Positions 37,901 through 50,109 of a stretch of DNA of 64,000 bases are shown in pieces; within the stretch, counting starts at the first letter, position 1, and every line of letters begins with the position of its first letter. Position numbers and translations under genes: made by a program. Below the pieces are notes generated by a model. It did no database searches. It saw nothing but the letters and a program-made list of their open reading frames with translations, and had not been told where the DNA came from. Source of the DNA: Onchocerca lupi (taxonomy: Eukaryota > Nematoda > Chromadorea > Rhabditida > Onchocercidae); NCBI GenBank assembly GCA_028564675.1, contig JAOVVO010000202.1:1-64000 (forward strand). Direction: 5' to 3'.

Positions 37901-40194
37901 TAGTCAGCTTCTTGTGATTTAAAATCTTTTAACCGAGTAATCGGTAATTCATCATTCATTTTACTCCACGTTATGTTCGGTAAAGGCCTAAATTTGTTGG
38001 GATTTGACGTTTTCTATTTTATGAAAATAATAGTGATTTATATCACAAATATGTCGAGAATAAGTTCCAATCAAAAAATGCGATCAAACGGCAGTGTTTT
38101 ATAAGAAATAAATTTAGGAAATTTACCTTCCACCGAAAATACACATCAGTTTGAGTTTGGTTCCTACTTTGACAGATACTTCTTCCGGACTAAACCATAG
38201 CTTATGTATAATCGTTTCGTTGCTTTCTATAAAATGCAATTTTTGCGCCTGCATCCAAAAGTATATTTAGGCAAATAAAACTTTGAAATTATCAATTTAA
38301 GTATGAAAATCAGAGATACTTGTGACGGGATCGACAATAAGTTGAAATTCGTTGCCTGCACGATATTCCTCACCCAATACAGGTGATGTTGCTGCGCACT
38401 GATAAATTAAATTTTGCCGGCCGTCATGTTTATCAACCGCTGTAAAATGAAGGGTACCTGCAAAAATAATGGCACAAAGTGAAAACTTCGAAAAAATCCT
38501 TAAAGTGTTTGAAAAAATTCAACCCTCCAATAAAAAAAAGAACTAGTAACTTTTAGGTCCAGTTTTTTGTCAACTATTAAATTTTAAGAAAATTCAACAG
38601 TAAAATAAACTTGCAAAGCAAATTAACCTTCGGTATCGACAGCAATATGTTTACGTCGAATAGTTTCAAAGATATCTGTTCGTAGTGCATCGCGATAAAG
38701 CCAAAAAACAGATGGTTTTGGTACCCCATAAGGAATATCACATCGAATACTCAAACTTCGTCCCTCGTCCACTATCAATCGACGAATATCACGGGGCGCA
38801 AAATGATCAAGCACTGAATATGTTGGAGTTTTGGACCTATGAATATTTCGAAGTTCTAGGAAGTAATTTTAATCGGAAAGCTAAAAATTACATCTTCTTT
38901 AAATCACATAATACATGAAAATCATGCGAATCGTCTCGAAAGCATGATTCCGTCAGGTTTGATAAGAATAATTTACAGAAAAAGAACAAACTTTGAAGTT
39001 GTTCAGTCGAAATATTTAAATCACCTATAGTGTACTTACGAATAGATTACCTCCGAATTGCGCATGAAATTTGTTGGAAACAGCAGTTCCAAAGATATTG
39101 GATGCGTGGCATTGATAGTATCCTTGATCTCTTTCTTGAGGGTCATTGATTATAATGGTGCCGCTTTGGAATTGTTTTTCCCAAACAATCCGATTTCCAT
39201 CAACTTCCAACCTTTTCCCATCTTTAAACCATTCAAATCTAGAAAATAATAAACTTAGAATGTTTAAGAATTCGAAAGATATATCAATGAAATAAACGAA
39301 TTTCTATTACTTGTCTTTGTTTAATCTGAAATTTTCAGCATAAATGATCAAAATCGCTTCGAATTCCAACTGCGATGCTCGCCAGCTATTCTGGGCTCTT
39401 CTGTTTTAAAGATATAATTATTGGTACTTATTACATAATGGTCAAGTATATAATTCTGTTCTCACTATGCATGGTGTTTTGATGATTTTTTTTTTTGGTT
39501 ATGCCTATTTTGATTGGTGGTTTTGGTAATTGGATGTTGCCTTTGATGTTGGGGGCTCCGGAGATGGCTTTTCCTCGAATATTTTTTTATTTTTTGTGGT
39601 TTTTGTTTGTGGCTTCCATATATGTATGGTGTTTCTTTTGATAGTGTTTTAATGATGGCTGTATTTGTTTGTTTTTTTGTTGGTACTAATATGACATTTT
39701 TTCCTATGCATTTTGACCCAATTCGCTATTTTATCGAAGGAAATGGAAGTATCAAATTTTATATAAAATTTTGATAAGTCCATGCATGGATTCTAGGTAC
39801 AGTCACCTTCTCCAGAACTGTTTTCCCCTTTTAGATTAGGAAATCATTTAAACATCGAACATGATTGATTTCACTTATTTTATATCTGAATATATCACTT
39901 ACAATCATTTTATGTTCCTGTAGGTCCAACCTGCCAAAAGTAAAGTGAGCCAGGTCTTAGGTGACTCAGTAATGAGTCTCTGTATTGAAATGATCACAAA
40001 CAATTATTTCTTCGAATTGAAAAATTTGTATTTTTGGTATTTTTTAAGGGTTTTATAATAAATGGAACTTTAAACTGACGTTTCTGGATTACCAGTAGCA
40101 TAGCACGGAAGAGTAAATTTACTACGTTCAACACCGGTCGAGTTCACCTGAAACCATACTTCTCCACCATTTTCTGAATTTAACCTCGGTGGAC
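31950..40194 (-). CDS. lad-2: L1CAM-family adhesion receptor, LAD-2-like (amino terminus missing)
   Basis: Twenty-three exons on the minus strand join in phase: 40194-40080, 39238-39051, 38813-38628, 38457-38327, 38248-38127, 37987-37800, 37634-37500, 37135-36983, 36650-36490, 36233-36149, 35995-35836, 35641-35523, 35360-35227, 35159-35082, 34964-34689, 34612-34489, 34360-34242, 34135-33952, 33882-33763, 33584-33429, 33050-32922, 32813-32628, 32137-31950. They give 1,145 residues: six Ig domains (each with a Y-x-C motif), five FN3 domains, a membrane helix (WFIAVLCAVMLALFTAAVMC) and a ~36-residue tail. L1 hallmarks include the phrase GYSGED after FN3-2 and KYSIKQK after the membrane. The tail lacks the ankyrin-binding FIGQY of SAX-7/L1, which in C. 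elegans distinguishes LAD-2, an axon-guidance co-receptor for semaphorin and plexin. The signal-peptide exon upstream of 40194 was not found; the first exon needs one base from it. The donor used at 38327 (GTCACA) is the weakest junction. Confidence 0.85.
39440..39717 (+). pseudogene. NUMT: two cox1 fragments in an intron
   Basis: The plus strand, antisense to the host LAD-2-like gene, is strikingly G+T-rich and encodes cytochrome c oxidase subunit 1. The first part (39440 to about 39580) reads YNSVLTMHGVLMI, then VMPILIGGFGNWMLPLMLGA and PEMAFPR, near residues 60-105 of COX1. The second (about 39583-39717), in another frame, reads GFCLWLPYMYGVSFDSVLMM, then AVFVCFFVGTNMTFFPMHF, near the carboxy terminus. 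The ~290 codons between are absent. This is a nuclear insertion of mitochondrial DNA with an internal deletion or a joining of two pieces; it is non-functional. It lies between the exons at 39238-39051 and 40194-40080. Confidence 0.93.
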
Positions 40195-41674
40195 CTGAAA
40201 TTTGTTTGCGATTAAAAGAAAGGAGTGGCAATTAACCATTAGTTTTGGCCGTTAGGGGTTAAATGGTCTTAAGATAAATAATTTTAATCATTAACATAAC
40301 ATTAAAAACTAAAGCTATGCTGTATTTATTATGCATAATTATTTATCCAGAAAGTGAGTGTCCTATGTTTTTTACAAAATTTCACTAAACTTATGAATCA
40401 AAATCACCTCATCTTTTGAGACTTGTTTGAATATCTCAAAAAATTCCTGCTTATACTAATTTAAGTTCCTAATTTTGTTTTGCTTATAAGTACAAGGAAA
40501 GTTTCCGCTTGCTGTACAGCTGAAATCTGAAAATTGAACAAACCGAGTGTATTGGTGAGAGTAACAAACTGAAAAAGCGGAAATAAACGAAAAGATAGCA
40601 TATTCATTGCCGATCACTGATGTTGTCGTTAACACAAATGTTTGTTTATACGAGAACAGTAAAAAAAAATAAAGAGCTGAAATTTGATTATAAATTTGGA
40701 AATCACAAATTTCAAAATACAAGTTTTTAAAGCCAACTTCATAAGCCAATTTAAAAGCCATATTCTGTTGATTAAGTTTTCTGATAAGCAAATTCTAACT
40801 GAAAGAGTTTTAGCAAGTCAACGCTCTCGTTTGAATATCGCGAGAGGAAATAAAAACTCAACAAATTATTGCTTTTATCATGAATGTTTGTCCAACTATT
40901 TTCCTACACGCTCTTCATTCTTCCTTTGGTTAAGCATTTTAAATGGCTCTAATTAATGAACATTTGATTATTTAAAGTCTCCCGGAAGAAACACAAACTC
41001 TGCAAGATGCTTATGCTCAGAACTCTGGCAGTCAAACAAATTATTTCGAATAGTTGCATCTATTAATTCGAAGGTCAAATCAATAACAAAATTCATTGCC
41101 AGCTGTTCAGTAGAAAAAGTGTTATTAAATTGTCTCTATTTGGAATTATTACAAAATTATCCTGAAGCTTAAAAATCCAGGACTTTCTTAGAATAAAGCT
41201 ATCCTATCCTTCTTAGTGAAATTCATTATTGCAGTGTTTGCAAGCACAGCCAGAAATTTCTTGACTTAAATTCGAAATTCTGAACTTCGGAAGCAAATTT
41301 TAAAAAATTTTTATCAATCTGGACATAAGTTTATCTTTTATTTCTCCAGTTCAGTTAATTTTTTTTTCTTTTTTAGTCTTGCAAATGAAGTTTTTTAATG
41401 ACTTGTCTTTAGATATTAAGCATAGCACAATTATTTCTGTCATATATTTTTTGGATAAGTTGGACATCTTGAAGAAAGAGAGATGACAAACATGACAATA
41501 CTTCGACAATGAAAAGATTAGATTCGTTGTTTTGAGGGTAATCTCTGTTTTTCATTCAAAAAACATCGATGGTTTGAATAATGAATACACTCCTCTCTTA
41601 AGTGACAAATTTTTTCAAATGAGCTAAACCTCTAGCTTTATTTCTTAGTTCCTAGAATATCAATCACACAAAAA

Positions 41675-41795
41675 TTCTTGTGATTTTATCAAATTCTCCT
41701 CCTTTAAGATAAATTTTTTTTTGGAACCTTAAAGACAAGATTCCATGCACTAATATGCATCTTTAAAGAGGAGAATCTGATAAAATCATGAGAAA
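41675..41795 (+). repeat. Imperfect inverted repeat, arms of 30-36 bp
   Basis: The left arm 41681-41710 and the right arm 41759-41788 are complementary at 27 of 30 positions, and the match continues more weakly outward for about six bases. The loop is 48 bases. It is not terminal to any open frame. It could be a miniature inverted-repeat element or a transcribed hairpin. Confidence 0.75.
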
Positions 41796-42679
41796 TACTG
41801 AAAAGTAATTATTTAATGAAAAATAGTTATTTACTGAAAAGGGATCAGCTCCTCAGTTCGATTTTAATTTTACTTTCAGTTTTGATTGCCCATAAAAAAA
41901 AAAAGAGAAAAAATTATATCTCGATAAATCCATTTCTTCAGTTATTTAATTTTTATAAAAGTCGAGAAACATTTTGTGCCAGAGATATATAGAGCAGTTC
42001 AAAGGCTGCGGGTAAAATTATTTTGCAAGAATTTTAATTGAATCTATGTAAATTGTAGCCGAGTACAAATTTAGTTAAAAGACAAACTTTGTAATTAAAA
42101 TTCACATGAAAGTTATAAATATTAAGATCATCTAAAGTTCAAAATAATGAACAGATAACAGAAGTTTCCAGCTTCGTCAAGAAACCGAATGCACAAACGT
42201 AGATTATTGTTGTTTCCAAATCAAATCATGCAAATAATAAGTTGTTGTCAAACTGCTTCAATAAATTTATAGTCAATGTCAGTATTTTGGACTACAAATA
42301 ATGATAAATAAAATAAAGTAATAGCGAATTCGCAAGGAATAAATGAAATTGGTTTGATTTGCATGCAAATGGCTCCAGACCAGTCGATTTGCAAATTAGA
42401 AAGGGAATATAAATTACTTTTCATGAGGTGAGATAATATATGCCTGTTTCAGGAATGATTTGTTTTCCAGCATGAAATTTTAGTTTTATATACCTTGAAT
42501 ACATCGAACTTTCTGCAATAATTTTTTCTAGAATTTGAATATTTTATCTGATATTCAAATTGAAGCAATAATAATAATAACAACGTTAAAATGGAACAAA
42601 TCAATCCAAAATTTTTTCTGTTTTCTGCCAAACAACGAATTAGAGGATTAGAGAAAGTAGTGCGACAATGGGAAACTAC

Positions 42680-42885
42680 AAGTGAGAAATAAAATATGGC
42701 CAACATTCGATTGGAGTTTGACGAGGCGAAGAAGAGCATTGGCAATGAACATTGGTAAGCTGAATTCTTGAAAACTCAGAAAGGAGTAAAGAAGCTGGAA
42801 AAGGCTGTCAACTCGAAGGATGAGGCCTTTGCTCTCATACACAATCATCTTATCACATCATCATCACTAGATAATTGTTAGTTAT
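42680..42885 (+). pseudogene. Decayed coding-like patch, unidentified
   Basis: A frame starting at the ATG near 42701 reads MANIRLEFDEAKKSIGNEHW, a stop, then AEFLKTQKGVKKLEKAVNSK and DEAFALIHNH before another stop. Composition is charged and helical with balanced third positions, unlike the surrounding AT-rich sequence. It resembles a fragment of a helical gag-like or coiled-coil protein that has lost its frame, but I cannot name the family. Confidence 0.35.
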
Positions 42886-45800
42886 CTGCTCCTCTAATTC
42901 AACTTGCGACGTTAAGATTGAGAATGCTAAAAAATAAGCCAATCTCTTGCTAAAATATTCATTTTTTCGCGATGATTTTAGTTTCAGAAAGAAAGCAAAA
43001 GTAATGTGCAATGATAATTCTTCCTCTTAATTAAGGCATGAAATTGATTTCTGCCCGAAATAAAATTAATAAATTATTTTGATTTGAATTGCAATGTGCG
43101 ATTTGATATTTAAAGTTCAGCTCACGCTTATTTTGCTATCAAATTCTAAATGGAAAATTTCCATTTGAAAACAATTCTTTGAACTTCTGGGTAAAAAAAA
43201 CAGCTTAGATATTTAGATTTCGTTCAAATTTTACTTTAATTTGATCAAATTTTTTTCTTGAATATTGAAACATACAATTTTTACAAATTTGATTTATTTG
43301 CATTTATTGCCATGAAAAAGCAGTTTGATAATGCAACGATTTATTCCGCAATGATTTATTTTAGGAGGAAAAATCTAATTTCCGAGAAATAATGAATGCA
43401 TCCAGACCAATACAGGCACGAATCTCATCATTAGGACCAAAACTTTCAGTAGTTGATAGGATATAATATAATGACACATAGATGAAGTCTGAACGGAGTC
43501 AATGATGAGATTTTAAAGATACTACCTAATCAATAAAAAATTTCCATACTTGACAATGCACTGTATTACAAGTTTGACCCATTCAGTGCAATTCAGACTT
43601 TTAAAGTTCAAAAGAATTATTCCCAGACTTGATATGTTCTACATTAAGACAAAATATCAGGTTTAATTAATTTAAATCTCAAGGTAACTTTTTGAAGAAA
43701 ACAATGTTTTTTGATTGACGCTGTTTTACATTTCTAAAATATCCGATTTGCTTTTCCCCACTGGCTATCAAACAAATTAACCATATAGTTCCTTCTTAAT
43801 TCATGAAAATTTTTATCAGTGGCTTTATTACTACACTCCATTGAGCCTGAGTTATGCTTAACGGCACTAGAAATATTGTTGCTACTCCTGACATTATCTA
43901 CACGTTATTCAAGTATAATAGTCAAATGAATACTTTTAAGCTGAAAAACAGAACCGCAAATGATGTCTTTCAGGAGAAAACTAGTTAAAAAATCTTGCAA
44001 AAGTATTTTACATTTAAATCATATAAGTGAAATATCGACAAGCAAATCAATCCATAGCTATGATAACTTAGGTCGAATAGTGCGATAGTTTGAAAACAAA
44101 AGAAAACTATTTTTTCTGGATAGCATTCATTATTACAAGAACTGTGAAATAATTCGGAACTAATTGAACAAACAATGATTGGCATAGATCAGCGAAAGTT
44201 CCACATGATCAAAAACAACGTAGCCTTGTTAATCTTTTCAATCATCAGATAAGACAACATCAAGGACTAATTTCGTATGACTGAGAATTAGGTGATTGCG
44301 AAATATTAAATTTACTTGGAGCTATGTCAGCTTGCTGAAAAATAAAAGAAGTGCCATTCTGCCATCATTCTGGAAAGAAATGAAAATGACGAAGTATTGA
44401 GTCGTCTAAGATATATACAGCAAAGAATGTGATAGTGCAGTCAATTAATGGGAAGCTTGGCTAGCTGAAGAATGGTGAGACGAGGCATATTTTAGTAAAA
44501 CGATATGGAAAGCAGCAAATTTGGAAGCATTGGAAGGATGCAATATGATGACAAATAGCTTGGCTTATCAGCTAAAGAATTATAATGGAAGAGTTCAATG
44601 AGCCTAGGCTTAAGCTTGGCTTACCAGAAGCAAATTTTGGCGAAGTTTAACAAGAAGGCAGAGAAAAGTAATGGCAAAACAATGTTGGTTCTGGGGAAGC
44701 TGGGCTGAACAAAATTGTTAAATAATGCTCCTTCTGCCTTCAGTGATATAAAAGCTCATCCTGGTTGATTTAATTGATAATGACTAGTAAGATATATTGA
44801 AGTACTTCGTGATTGTGATTGATACCTTTAGGAATAAGCGCGAGAATCGTTCATGTTTTCTTAAATGTGTTCATGCAACTTTTTCATAGCTGTACGATTC
44901 CTCTGGAATTATCACCTCATCATCAGGTTAACAGAAGCATATTTTTATCAAATTAAATTCATCTTGGCGGCAAACTGTTTTCTCTGTTTTCCTGACGCTT
45001 TTGAGATTTGTCACAACACAGATGAAAAATTCCATGAAATCTATAGTGAAGAAGAAATTGATGGAGTTGACACTTTTTTTTTCCTTTTTTTTCTTGGCAA
45101 TACTATCGGTTTGCAAACCAAGATTAATGTGCCAAAAAAAAAAAACTACTAAATTTAAAAATTTGCAGGCAAAATAAAATGCCAAACAAGTTCCGGCTAT
45201 TAAACAAGCGAACAGATCTGTCAGGAATAAATTTATAGAGAATATAAGTTACAAGAGAGAAGATATTTCAGCAACTAACAAGTTTAACATTATTAGAACA
45301 GAAGTCAAGATATGCTAAAGAATTCAGAATTTGAAAATTAGGATGTTTTAGGTAGCAGCTAACGATCATCTATTTGAAATTTATTTAGTGATAAAATCAA
45401 ACATATTGAACGCTTGTGCAGAACAGTTTAAGAATGAAGACACTTAAATGAAGTTACAAAATCTTTTTTACTTAAAAATTAAAAAAATAAATAAAAGTTT
45501 CCATCCACAGACTTCTTTCCATAATTGTTTGCAGAGCTAATTTTATATATTCCTAATATATTTCCATGGACATTTATGAATTTTTGATAAAATTGCTAGA
45601 TTTAAATTTGTAACATATACAGAACAAAAATGAATGATTTAAACGTTTAAGTCGTAAAAATTGATATATTTCTGCGAAATTTGCATTCCGTGAATGCACT
45701 AGAATAAAGTATGTATGTCGTAGAAAGAAGGATGTAATTTTGATGTGTGGTAGTTTTAAATTCGAATTTCTTCAAATTTACAAAATTTCCAGTGAAAAAT

Positions 45801-46691
45801 TTACAAAACATTTCAGTGCTGACGTCATGAATATGATTAAGCTTTTAGGCAGCAGTTAAATATATGCGGATACATCATGGAACTATAATAAGCTATAAGA
45901 AATTGATCGTCAGCACTTTCAAACCAAGAATTAATGCACACTTGAAGCATAGATTTATCTCTTGGAAATATGAAAAAATCGAGCAGCTTGAGTGAAAAGG
46001 CTGGTGATTGGCATATTGTTCTCATTCATACACTCGTGTTTGGTTGCAATCACATTTCTTCCGCGAGATGCCACGTATTAAATAATGCTAACTGTCAGTA
46101 CTCCATTGGTATGAGAAATCAGAAATTTATAATATTAAGAGATACGACACTTCAATGAATCACTTAAACTTGTATGTCGAGAAAACACAAACATTCTCGA
46201 GATTTCTGAAGTGAACTATAAGTAATAAAAAAAGTTTAACCGATACACTGCCAGAAAAAATGCATGTGACAGACTGATACATTTCTAATCATTTGTTTGC
46301 GATAAATACACATGTTTCTTATTTATCTGAAAATACGATTCTGCTTAGTCACTTTTTTGTTGACAAATAGATAAACAAATAAAAAACTTAAAAGGTGTCG
46401 GAAAACCGAATAAAAGATGATTCATATTAGCGTAATTAAAATAATTCTATCTTTCCTTGCTCATTTTATTTCGTAAAAGGTAAAATATAGTAAATGTCAG
46501 TTAAAATTGTTGAAAAATGAGATGATTGATCACACTATTATAATAGACCAAAATTCAAATGTGACTTCGACATTATTTGAAATTCTAAACTATTTGATTT
46601 TGATTGATAATATCTCGAAATTTTTTTGGAAGTGTGTTAATGATCTCCAATACAGAATTTTAACTGCCCGGTCTCAAGGCCAAACTCATCA

Positions 46692-46802
46692 ATGGAGGCT
46701 AATAAGGCAATCATCAAAGTCTGTGCCAGCTTGATTGATGAGTCTTCGTCTCGGATTTTCGACATCCAGACAGCGCCAGAGGTGGACGAAAACGCAATAT
46801 AA
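46692..46802 (+). pseudogene. GC-richer coding-like patch, 36-codon frame
   Basis: The patch 46660-46880 is clearly richer in G+C than its flanks. On the plus strand the ATG at 46692 opens MEANKAIIKVCASLIDESSS then RIFDIQTAPEVDENAI and TAA; the same frame continues after the stop as AAANDPKSLVTINGRVDPTT. C/G-rich third positions and the single interrupting stop suggest a relic of a longer gene, or a small ORF. The minus strand is also open across it (46637-46873). I do not recognise the protein. Confidence 0.35.
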
Positions 46803-48609
46803 GCGGCAGCCAACGATCCGAAATCATTAGTTACAATCAACGGTCGAGTCGACCCAACCACCACCACCGCCATCTCCCTTTTTTTTTCTATTTTTTATAC
46901 GTTATCCTTACATATTTGTTACTTTTTATGAGTCGCATCAGCTAATACTGGACGACACTTCCCGCGTTGTATTCGACGTAATAAAATATTCAAATTACAT
47001 AGTGTCGTGAAGCACCCTCATCCAAATAGACCAGGTTTTACGATAAAAGGTAAAAGAATCATTTCATTCAAATTTTTCTGGCAAACAGCTGAAACCAAAG
47101 AGGATTTTATTTCATAACTACATTTGATCAATTTGTCAGATCATGTACTTTCCATAAATCTATGTAATTTCAAATTGCTTTCCTATTTTTAATTGTTTCA
47201 GCTTGAATAGGATATTAAATAATTGTCTGCTTCTGCTAACTTTTCAAAAGTTTTGGATGAAACTTATAAGCTGAAAAGACAAATTTCCGACCAATTGATC
47301 AAGATTAGTGGAATGTTTTCAAATTACCGACCTTTTTTTTTCAATTCTGATAAGTGGTAATTTTTTTGCTGAATTTTGAATTCACTGTGAAGAAGAAATC
47401 GAGAAAAAAGAAATAGTCCGGCGCATAATTGTTCCTCCATGATTTCAGATAAAATATCAATATTCACGGGAAAAAATAATCTTTAGTTTCATTGCAGCCT
47501 CAAATAAAATCAATTTATATTTTCTAAATAAACTCTCAGGAACATCACACTTTTGTCCCTTTTTTTGTCATCAAATTGATTTCAGAAAGAAAAGCAACCT
47601 GCTCAGCAAGCTAAGAAAATCCAAATTACTTATAAAATATTCAAGAATAGCTAACAAAGAAGTAGAAGCTCAACAATATTTTGTATAATCTGCTAACATT
47701 ATAAGCTATAATAGTTAAGATTGTCATAACTTATTCAAAAACTCACAGTGCCAAACTTTCTGTTGTTGACTTTTTTTGCAAATAAATGTAATGCTTAAAA
47801 ATTTCATTTCGAAGTATGTTAGGTTGAAAATAAGAAAAAATTGATCTAATGAGAATAGATTGATTGGAACTGATTTTTTCGAACATTAAAGGTGTACGGT
47901 GACGAAAAATTTACAAATGGATGCCACCAAAAAGCTTAGGAATGTTCCTCCATTTGCATGACTGTCCCGTACGAAGCGAAACAATCTCGAAATAAATATA
48001 TTAAATGCTGCTTTTAAATCTTTCATCTGACGAGTTAATTTGACTACCAGTGTATCAGCGAGGTTATCAGTCATAGCCAGAACTAAAGCCAGTGATTTCT
48101 ATGATTTCCATGATCTGAAGTTGTATGATGTATTAGTCTGTCATGCTTCTCTTGTTACTTGAGAAAGCGAATATGATAAATTTTATAAGACCTTGTATTT
48201 TTTCTAGCTGGCTTTTCTGAGTTAAATCTTCTATTAATATCAGTTTTCCAAGATAACTTCATTTCATTATAGATTGCAATGTGTACACTTGTGACGTCTA
48301 TTATTAGTACTGCTAATTTGTTTATAACAAGCATGATAAAAAAAGCTGTGAGCTATATTTACCGTCTCCCGGAGATTTCGTCATGCTACCTTAATGAAAA
48401 TTGATGTCAAAAAAAAGTATGCGTTTCTTCATGCAAAAACTGAGAAAGTTTAAGGTTAGTCAAAGGGAGAAAGCAAAGATCGGAGGTCAAAGGCCACTGC
48501 GAATGAATTGGTCGAACATCAAGAAACTCTAAGATTATACAGCAGCTGTACATTATCATAACATTGCTTTCTTATTTACAATAAACTGAAGTAAATTTTA
48601 CAAATAAAA

Positions 48610-50109
48610 TTATCGAAGTAAGAACTGCAAAGTGCCATTGCTGCTTTCTTTAATTGATGGCAACGCCAGCGAAGAAGTATTACGCATTGTGTCTTGAACG
48701 AGTCGACCATTTGATGGAAAAAACGGATTCTGCGGGAATCCAAAACCAAATGGTTGAGTAAACGGCACTTCCTACAAAGAGATTCATCGATCATTTCTCT
48801 CAAATTCAAGAAATTTTGAAATTAATTTGCTCAATTTTGATATTTCCTAAAATCATGCAATAAATCATGAAGTTTCCAATATTAGAAAAAAAGTTTTTAT
48901 AAGGCCCACCAAGTGTTTGAAAAAATTTTCTACTTGTTGTTCCCTCAATCGACGCTTTTCTTCCCTTTTCTGATAATACGAGGCGAACTCATTTTTACTC
49001 ACAATGCCATCGCCTAAAATCTAGCCTAATAATATTGATACTTTTATTCTGACAAATGAAATGAAATTATTTATATTTCTTTTAGAAATTACTAAAAGAA
49101 ATTATTATACATCCAGATAATTAAAACTCAAGAGTTGTAGACAACATCGGCAGCACTCTTCCCGGTATGAAATCTATTTCAAAAAAAAAAAAAAAATTTT
49201 CACCGATAGAAGAGTTCAAGTTTTTTCATCCCTTAATCAAAGAAGAAAAAAGTTCCGAACAAAGAGATATTCCAAAAACAAATACCATTCAAATCTTGTT
49301 TGTGATACAGTCGCGATTTATCTTCAATGTATGGTCGATCTGCTAATATAAATTCCGCAAATGTGATTTGTTGATCACCGTTTGCATCGATGCGTTTAAA
49401 TTCTAAAAAAGAGTAGCTTAAATTGATACAATTTATAACTAATAATACTGAGATTAGAAATAATACATTTGATTGCTGAAATTTACATAACTGAAAGTCA
49501 TGGATGCCGAAACGTTATATGTGATCAATTTATTGTAAATTTTTCTTTTTCCTTCGAAGTAATATTTCGAAAGATTTTGTTTCAAGAGATAATGTGGTGA
49601 ATATTGTAAAATTTGTGTGAACGGAAGCATGAGTTAAAATGAGGAAAAAAAAGTGAAACTGCTTATGTATGAATGTGAGAATTATAAATGCTTGCAAAGA
49701 ACTCTACACGAGTAATTACTGCCAGTTAAAGCAAAATAAATCTTGTGATAAAGAAAAATTTAAATTTCATACGAACTGATACAACGAAGGACGCATTTTT
49801 TTTAAATGAAATTAAGGAAAGTATGACTAACACAAAATAAACTTCATGGAATCAATCAAAAACAATCGCTTTTTGACATGATGTTTTTAAAATATTTCAA
49901 GAAAGAATCTTTGGATTCAAACCATCAAATCTTGGACTGAAGTCTTCAGCAGGTATGGGAGTAATTTCGACAGGTATTAGTGGAGCATGCGCATTCAGAA
50001 TGGATGTTGGGGAAGGGACTGTTGCAGCTGCGACCGTTTCCGGCTTCGTTTCATCAATGATTATTTCCATAATGACCAATAAAACCACAGACAATTTCTT
50101 CAAGAACAT
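48610..50109 (-). CDS. Secreted EF-hand calcium-binding protein
   Basis: Four exons on the minus strand join in phase: 50109-49923, 49402-49286, 49013-48910, 48771-48610, giving 189 residues. The ATG at 50109 is chosen because it opens a signal peptide (MFLKKLSVVLLVIMEIII) and lies about 15 bp after a strong acceptor (TTCTTTCAG) that could receive a spliced leader; an in-frame ATG exists further up at about 50170. After a Pro/Ala/Thr-rich linker come two canonical EF-hand loops, DANGDQQITFAE and DLNGDGIVSKNE, each with Asp-1, Asn-3, Asp-5 and Glu-12. A charged helix (QKREEKRRLREQQ) and a Phe/Pro/Gly-rich end (TQPFGFGFPQNPFF) follow. It should enter the secretory pathway and bind calcium. It recalls calumenin-like or nematode-specific secreted EF-hand proteins, but no ER-retention signal is seen and no partner is known. 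Confidence 0.8.

Larger units (their letters stand above)
40195..48609. other. Long non-coding stretch upstream of the LAD-2-like gene
   Basis: About 8.4 kb that must contain the missing first exon(s) and promoter of the LAD-2-like gene (minus strand) and the 3' flank of the EF-hand gene. Contents I can point to: the inverted repeat at 41675-41795, a decayed coding-like patch at 42680-42890, and a GC-richer coding-like patch at 46640-46880. A stretch at 44250-44720 is purine-rich with many short stop-broken frames, and I could not assign it. Other open frames (40456-40791 minus, 44865-45152 plus) are AT-rich and featureless. Confidence 0.55.

Noticed and set aside
40456..40791. Minus-strand frame as the missing signal-peptide exon of the LAD-2-like gene
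   Set aside because: The sequence is hydrophobic only in places, has no donor giving the required one-base phase next to a credible signal peptide, and has no L1-type sequence.
44865..45152. 95-codon plus-strand frame
   Set aside because: Crossed by a T-rich low-complexity stretch and an A-run, with no conserved motif; the opposite strand is equally open.
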